Below are positions 60,438-64,000 of a DNA stretch of 64,000 nucleotides, piece after piece. The notes beneath the pieces were generated by a model. That model saw nothing but the letters and a program-made list of their open reading frames with translations, did not search any database and had not been told where the DNA came from. A program made the translations under genes and the position numbers. The DNA lies in assembly GCA_963713445.1 (NCBI GenBank), contig CAVQMB010000015.1:62001-126000 (forward strand), given 5' to 3'. Every line of letters begins with the position of its first letter. Position 1 is the stretch's first letter. The DNA is from CAVQMB01 sp963713445. GTDB lineage: Bacteria > Pseudomonadota > Gammaproteobacteria > Competibacterales > Competibacteraceae.

Positions 60438-62003
60438 TCAGGATACCTTCTTGGCTCGTGCCAGCACGTCCTCGCGCGACGGGAACTGGCGTTTGCGCGG
60501 ATTCTTGGAACCGAACAGGTTGGGCCGGGTGACACCGCTGGTGTTGCAGCCGTCGCCGAAGCTGAAACCGCAGCCACTGCGTTCACCCCACGGATCGTTG
60601 GTGGACAGCTCGCGGTGGTTGGTCGGGATCACAAAACGATCCTCGTAATTGGCGATCGCCATCACCCGGTACATGTCCTCGACCTGCTGCTCGCTCAGAC
60701 CCACCGCCTCCAACACATCGTGGTCGGTAACACCGTCGACCGTTTGGCGGCGCTTATAGGCCCGCATCGCCAGCATCCGCTCGAGCGCCCGTGCGACCGG
60801 GCGCTCGTCGCCTGCCGTCAGCAGGTTGGCCAGGTACTTGAGCGGGATGCGCAGCGACTTGATCGCCGGAATCAACCCATCCAGATCGATCCGGCCGGCA
60901 TCCGCCGCTGATTGGATGGGTGACAGTGGTGGGATGTACCAGACCATCGGCAGGGTGCGGTACTCGGGGTGCAGTGGGAACGCGACCCGCCAGTCCAGTG
61001 CCATCTTGTACACCGGCGATTTCTTGGCCAGCTCCAGCCATGAGTCCGGCACGCCGTCCTTGCGGGCCTGGGCGATGACCGCCGGGTCATTGGGATCCAG
61101 GAACACCCTCAGCTGGGCCTGGTAGAGATCCTGCTCCGAGGCCACAGCGGCCGCTTCGTGAATGGCATCGGCATCGTATAGGATCACACCCAGATAGCGG
61201 ATGCGGCCGACACAGGTTTCCGAGCAGACGGTCGGCAGTCCGGCCTCGATGCGGGGGTAGCAGAATGTGCACTTTTCCGACTTGCCGGATTGCCAGTTGT
61301 AATAGATTTTCTTGTACGGGCAGCCGGAGATGCACATCCGCCAGCCACGGCACTTGTCCTGGTCGATCAGGACGATGCCGTCTTCCTCGCGCTTGTAGAT
61401 CGCGCCGCTCGGGCAACTGGCGACGCAGGTCGGGTTGAGACAGTGCTCGCACAGTCGCGGCAGGTACATCATGAAGGTGTGCTCGAACTGGCCGTAGATC
61501 TCCTTTTGCACATTCTGGAAGTTGACGTCCCGGGCGCGCTTGGCGAATTCACCGCCGAGAATCTCTTCCCAGTTGGGGCCCCACTCGATCTTGTCCATGG
61601 GGCGGCCGGTAATCGCTGAGTATGGTTTGGCAGTTGGCTGGGCTTTGGATTCGGGGGCGGTGTGCAGCCGCTGATAATCGAAGTTGAAGGGCTCGTAATA
61701 GTCGTCAATGGCCGGCAGGTCGGGGTTGGCAAACACATTGGCCAGCACCCGCCATTTGCCGCCTATGCGTGGCTTGATTTTGCCCTTACCATTGCCGCTG
61801 CGTTTCCAGCCGCCGTGCCACCGGTCCTGATTTTCCCATTCCTTGGGGTAGCCGATGCCGGGCTTGGTCTCGACATTGTTGAACCACGCGTATTCCATCC
61901 CTTCGCGCGAGGTCCAGACGTTCTTGCAGGTCACCGAGCAGGTGTGGCAGCCGATGCACTTGTCGAGGTTGAGGACTTTGCCGATCTGGGCGCGGACCTT
62001 CAT
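60438..62003 (-). CDS. narH: respiratory nitrate reductase beta subunit (Fe-S)
   Basis: Electron-transfer subunit with three [4Fe-4S] and one [3Fe-4S] cluster. The 521-residue product contains the cysteine groups CIGCHTCSVTC near the start, CEHCLNPTCVASCP, CRGWRMCISGC where Trp replaces a Cys and defines the 3Fe-4S site, and CTFC with CSETCVGRIRY. All match the E. coli NarH layout. The start ATG overlaps the end of narG by four bases (ATGA), so translation is coupled. Confidence 0.97.
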   Translation of the reverse strand: MKVRAQIGKVLNLDKCIGCHTCSVTCKNVWTSREGMEYAWFNNVETKPGIGYPKEWENQDRWHGGWKRSGNGKGKIKPRIGGKWRVLANVFANPDLPAIDDYYEPFNFDYQRLHTAPESKAQPTAKPYSAITGRPMDKIEWGPNWEEILGGEFAKRARDVNFQNVQKEIYGQFEHTFMMYLPRLCEHCLNPTCVASCPSGAIYKREEDGIVLIDQDKCRGWRMCISGCPYKKIYYNWQSGKSEKCTFCYPRIEAGLPTVCSETCVGRIRYLGVILYDADAIHEAAAVASEQDLYQAQLRVFLDPNDPAVIAQARKDGVPDSWLELAKKSPVYKMALDWRVAFPLHPEYRTLPMVWYIPPLSPIQSAADAGRIDLDGLIPAIKSLRIPLKYLANLLTAGDERPVARALERMLAMRAYKRRQTVDGVTDHDVLEAVGLSEQQVEDMYRVMAIANYEDRFVIPTNHRELSTNDPWGERSGCGFSFGDGCNTSGVTRPNLFGSKNPRKRQFPSREDVLARAKKVS

Positions 62004-64000
62004 CGCGTGTACTCCTGTTCCAGAATGCTGGCGTCGTCGCCTTCCAGCCAGTCGACCTTCGCCATCTTGCGCACGACCACGAATTCGTCGCGGTTCGAAC
62101 CCACGGTGCCGTAGTAGTTGAAACCATAGCTCTGCTGGGCATAGCCGCCGATCATGTGGGTCGGCTTGAGCACCGTACGGGTTACCGAGTTGTGGATGCC
62201 ACCGCGGTTGCCGGTGATTTCTGAACCCGGCGTGTTAACAATGCGTTCCTGGGCGTGATACATCATTGCCGTGCCCTCGCGCACGCGCTGGGATACCACC
62301 GCCCGCGCCACCACGGCCCCGTTGACATTGAAGACCTCGATCCAGTCGTTGTCCTCGATTCCCGTCCGGTTGGCGTCGACTTCGGAGATCCACACGATCG
62401 GGCCGCCGCGCGACAAGGTCAGCATTAGCAGGTTATCGCTGTAGGTGCTGTGGATGCCCCACTTCTGGTGCGGCGTGAGCCAGTTCAGGACGATCTCGGG
62501 ATTGCCATTGGGCCGGCTGTTCAGTAGCGGGTTCCAGGTCTTGGTATTGACCGGCGGCCGGTACGAAGTGAAGCCCTCACCGAACGCCCGCATCCAGGGG
62601 TGGTCCTGATAAAGTTGCTGGCGCCCGGTCAGAGTCCGCCATGGGATCAGTTCGTGGACATTGGTCCAGCCGGCGTTATAGCAGACCTGTTCGGATTCGA
62701 TGCCGGACCAGGTCGGCGAGCTGATGATCTTGCGCGGCTGGGCCTGGATATCACGGAAACGTATCTTCTCATCCTGCTTGTGCCGGGCCAGATGAGCGTG
62801 CTCGCGGCCGGTAATTTTACCCAGGGCCTCCCAGGCCTTGACTGCGACCTCGCCATTGGTTTCCGGAGCCAGCGACATGATCGCCTCGGCGGCGTCTATG
62901 GCGGTCTCCAGCTTGGGCCGGTCCTTGTTGGCGGCAGTGCCAGAGTGCTTGCCGTTGAGGGCGCTGAGGTATTCGATTTCGTGTTCGGTATTCCAGCTGA
63001 TACCTTTGCCGCCATTGCCCAGTTTGTCGAGCAGCGGCCCGAGCGAGGTGAAACGATCGTAGGTCGCCGGGTAATCGCGCTCGACCAGGAGCATGTTGGG
63101 CATGGTTTTACCGGGAACGGGCTCACAGCCGCCTTTGTGCCACTCCTGGACGGCAAACGGCTGGCCTAACTCGGCCGGGGTGTCATGCAGCAGCGGCAGG
63201 GTGACCAAGTCCTGCTCCACACCCAGGTGACCGGTGGCGAGTTCCGAAAAGCTGCGCGCGATACCCTTGAAAATATCCCAGTCCGAACGCGATTCCCAGG
63301 CCGGATTCACCGCCTCCGAAAGCGGATGGATAAACGGGTGCATGTCGGAGGTGTTGAGGTCGTCTTTCTCGTACCAGGTGGCAGTGGGTAGCACGACGTC
63401 GGAGTACAGGCAGGTCGTGGACATGCGGAAATCCAGCGTCACCAGCAGATCCAGCTTGCCGCGTGGCGCTTCCTCATGCCAGACCACTTCGTGAGCGTCC
63501 TGGGTACCTTCCTCTCCCAGGTCCTTGCCCTGGACGCCGTCGTCGGTGCCCAGCAGATGTTTGAGAAAGTATTCATGGCCCTTGCCACTGGAGCCCAGCA
63601 GGTTGGAGCGCCAGACGAACATGTTGCGCGGAAAGTTGGCGGGGTCGTCGGGGTCCTCACAGGCCATGCGAAGCTGGCGGGTCCTGAGTTGGTCGACCAC
63701 GTAAGTCTTGGCGTCCTGGCCGGCGGCCTGGGCTTCGTTGACCAGTGTCAGAGGGTTACGTGCCAGTTGCGGCGCTGACGGTAGCCAGCCCATGCGCTCG
63801 GCGCGCACGTTGTAGTCAATGAGGCTGCCATTCCAGTCCTTGGGATCGGCCAGCGGTGACAGGATTTCGCTGACCTCCAGCTTCTCATAGCGCCACTGGT
63901 CGGTGTGGGCGTAAAAGAATGAGGTTCCGTTCATGTGTCGTGGTGGCCGCACCCAGTCCAGGCCGAAGGCCACTGGCAGCCAGCCGGTTTGGGGCCGTAG
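62000..64000 (-). CDS. narG: respiratory nitrate reductase alpha subunit, C-terminal part
   Basis: Catalytic subunit with the bis-MGD molybdenum cofactor, reducing nitrate to nitrite on the cytosolic side. The frame runs out of the window at base 64000; about 667 residues are visible of roughly 1250, and the GTG at 63973 is internal. Seen here are RMGWLPSAPQLARNPL, NMFVWRSNLLGSSGKGHEYFLKHLLG, DFRMSTTCLYSDVVLPTATWYEKDDLNTSDMHPFIHPL, HQKWGIHSTYSDNLLMLTL and the C-terminal NRGGIHNSVTRTVLKPTHMIGGYAQQSYGFNYYGTVGSNRDEFVVVRKM, all typical of NarG. The N-terminal Fe-S site and the operon promoter lie to the right. Confidence 0.97.
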   Translation of the reverse strand, partial: LRPQTGWLPVAFGLDWVRPPRHMNGTSFFYAHTDQWRYEKLEVSEILSPLADPKDWNGSLIDYNVRAERMGWLPSAPQLARNPLTLVNEAQAAGQDAKTYVVDQLRTRQLRMACEDPDDPANFPRNMFVWRSNLLGSSGKGHEYFLKHLLGTDDGVQGKDLGEEGTQDAHEVVWHEEAPRGKLDLLVTLDFRMSTTCLYSDVVLPTATWYEKDDLNTSDMHPFIHPLSEAVNPAWESRSDWDIFKGIARSFSELATGHLGVEQDLVTLPLLHDTPAELGQPFAVQEWHKGGCEPVPGKTMPNMLLVERDYPATYDRFTSLGPLLDKLGNGGKGISWNTEHEIEYLSALNGKHSGTAANKDRPKLETAIDAAEAIMSLAPETNGEVAVKAWEALGKITGREHAHLARHKQDEKIRFRDIQAQPRKIISSPTWSGIESEQVCYNAGWTNVHELIPWRTLTGRQQLYQDHPWMRAFGEGFTSYRPPVNTKTWNPLLNSRPNGNPEIVLNWLTPHQKWGIHSTYSDNLLMLTLSRGGPIVWISEVDANRTGIEDNDWIEVFNVNGAVVARAVVSQRVREGTAMMYHAQERIVNTPGSEITGNRGGIHNSVTRTVLKPTHMIGGYAQQSYGFNYYGTVGSNRDEFVVVRKMAKVDWLEGDDASILEQEYTR

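Noticed and set aside
1..64000. Search for tRNA genes, insertion sequences, attachment sites and CRISPR repeats
   Set aside because: No T-loop motif outside coding sequence, no transposase or integrase, no regularly spaced direct repeats were seen by eye; a computed search could still find weak cases.

Overview
The window is a chromosomal segment of a GC-rich Proteobacterium. Gene families and operon layouts (AST arginine catabolism, an HSI-I-like type VI secretion locus, a DNR-type regulator next to NnrS, narGHJI followed by a parvulin) point to a gammaproteobacterium with denitrifying or nitrate-respiring capacity. I cannot name the genus. I saw no tRNA, rRNA, insertion sequence, integrase, CRISPR array or phage module, so this looks like ordinary backbone plus one large secretion locus.

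Layout. 1-7.9 kb: the 3' part of a GarL-type aldolase, then unlinked housekeeping genes (cupin, GNAT acetyltransferase, gamma-glutamyltransferase family protein, cca, a lipoprotein metallo-aminopeptidase, an NDUFA9-like reductase, a CoA-binding protein, csaA). 8-14 kb: a TetR regulator and the arginine succinyltransferase operon astC-astA-astD-astB, with no astE. 14.5-19.5 kb: an RND pump (permease and adaptor) with its own TetR and a palindromic operator over a good promoter. 19.7-23.8 kb: alanine racemase, an unrecognised Ala/Arg-rich protein, and a TPR-methyltransferase fusion. 23.8-44.1 kb: a type VI secretion system in two divergent operons, tssA-tssB-tssC-hcp-tagJ-tssE-tssF-tssG-clpV to the left and tagH-tssK-tssL-tssM-tagF-pppA to the right. 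This is the order of Pseudomonas aeruginosa HSI-I, but without tssJ, ppkA, tagQRST or vgrG. hcp has its own sigma-54-type promoter. 44.2-51.4 kb: a GntR regulator, a ribose-type ABC importer whose ATPase carries an extra C-terminal domain, and an enzyme resembling D-apionate lactonase. 51.5-55.2 kb: a DNR-type Crp/Fnr regulator, a SirB2-like membrane protein, NnrS and an aldo/keto reductase. 55.5-58.1 kb: an RRM protein, a membrane diguanylate cyclase and a cold-shock protein. 58.2-64 kb: narG (cut by the window edge), narH, narJ, narI and a parvulin-type isomerase.

How the genes work together. Three perfect FNR/DNR boxes (TTGAT-N4-ATCAA) lie upstream of the first TetR gene, the DNR gene itself and nnrS. 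The DNR protein has the recognition-helix residues expected for that site and no N-terminal iron-sulfur cysteines. This suggests a low-oxygen or nitric-oxide regulon tied to the nitrate reductase. The box before nnrS sits at the centre of a 40-bp perfect palindrome, the most striking non-coding element here. The T6SS keeps the phosphatase and TagF arms of threonine-phosphorylation control, but the kinase is not in the window.
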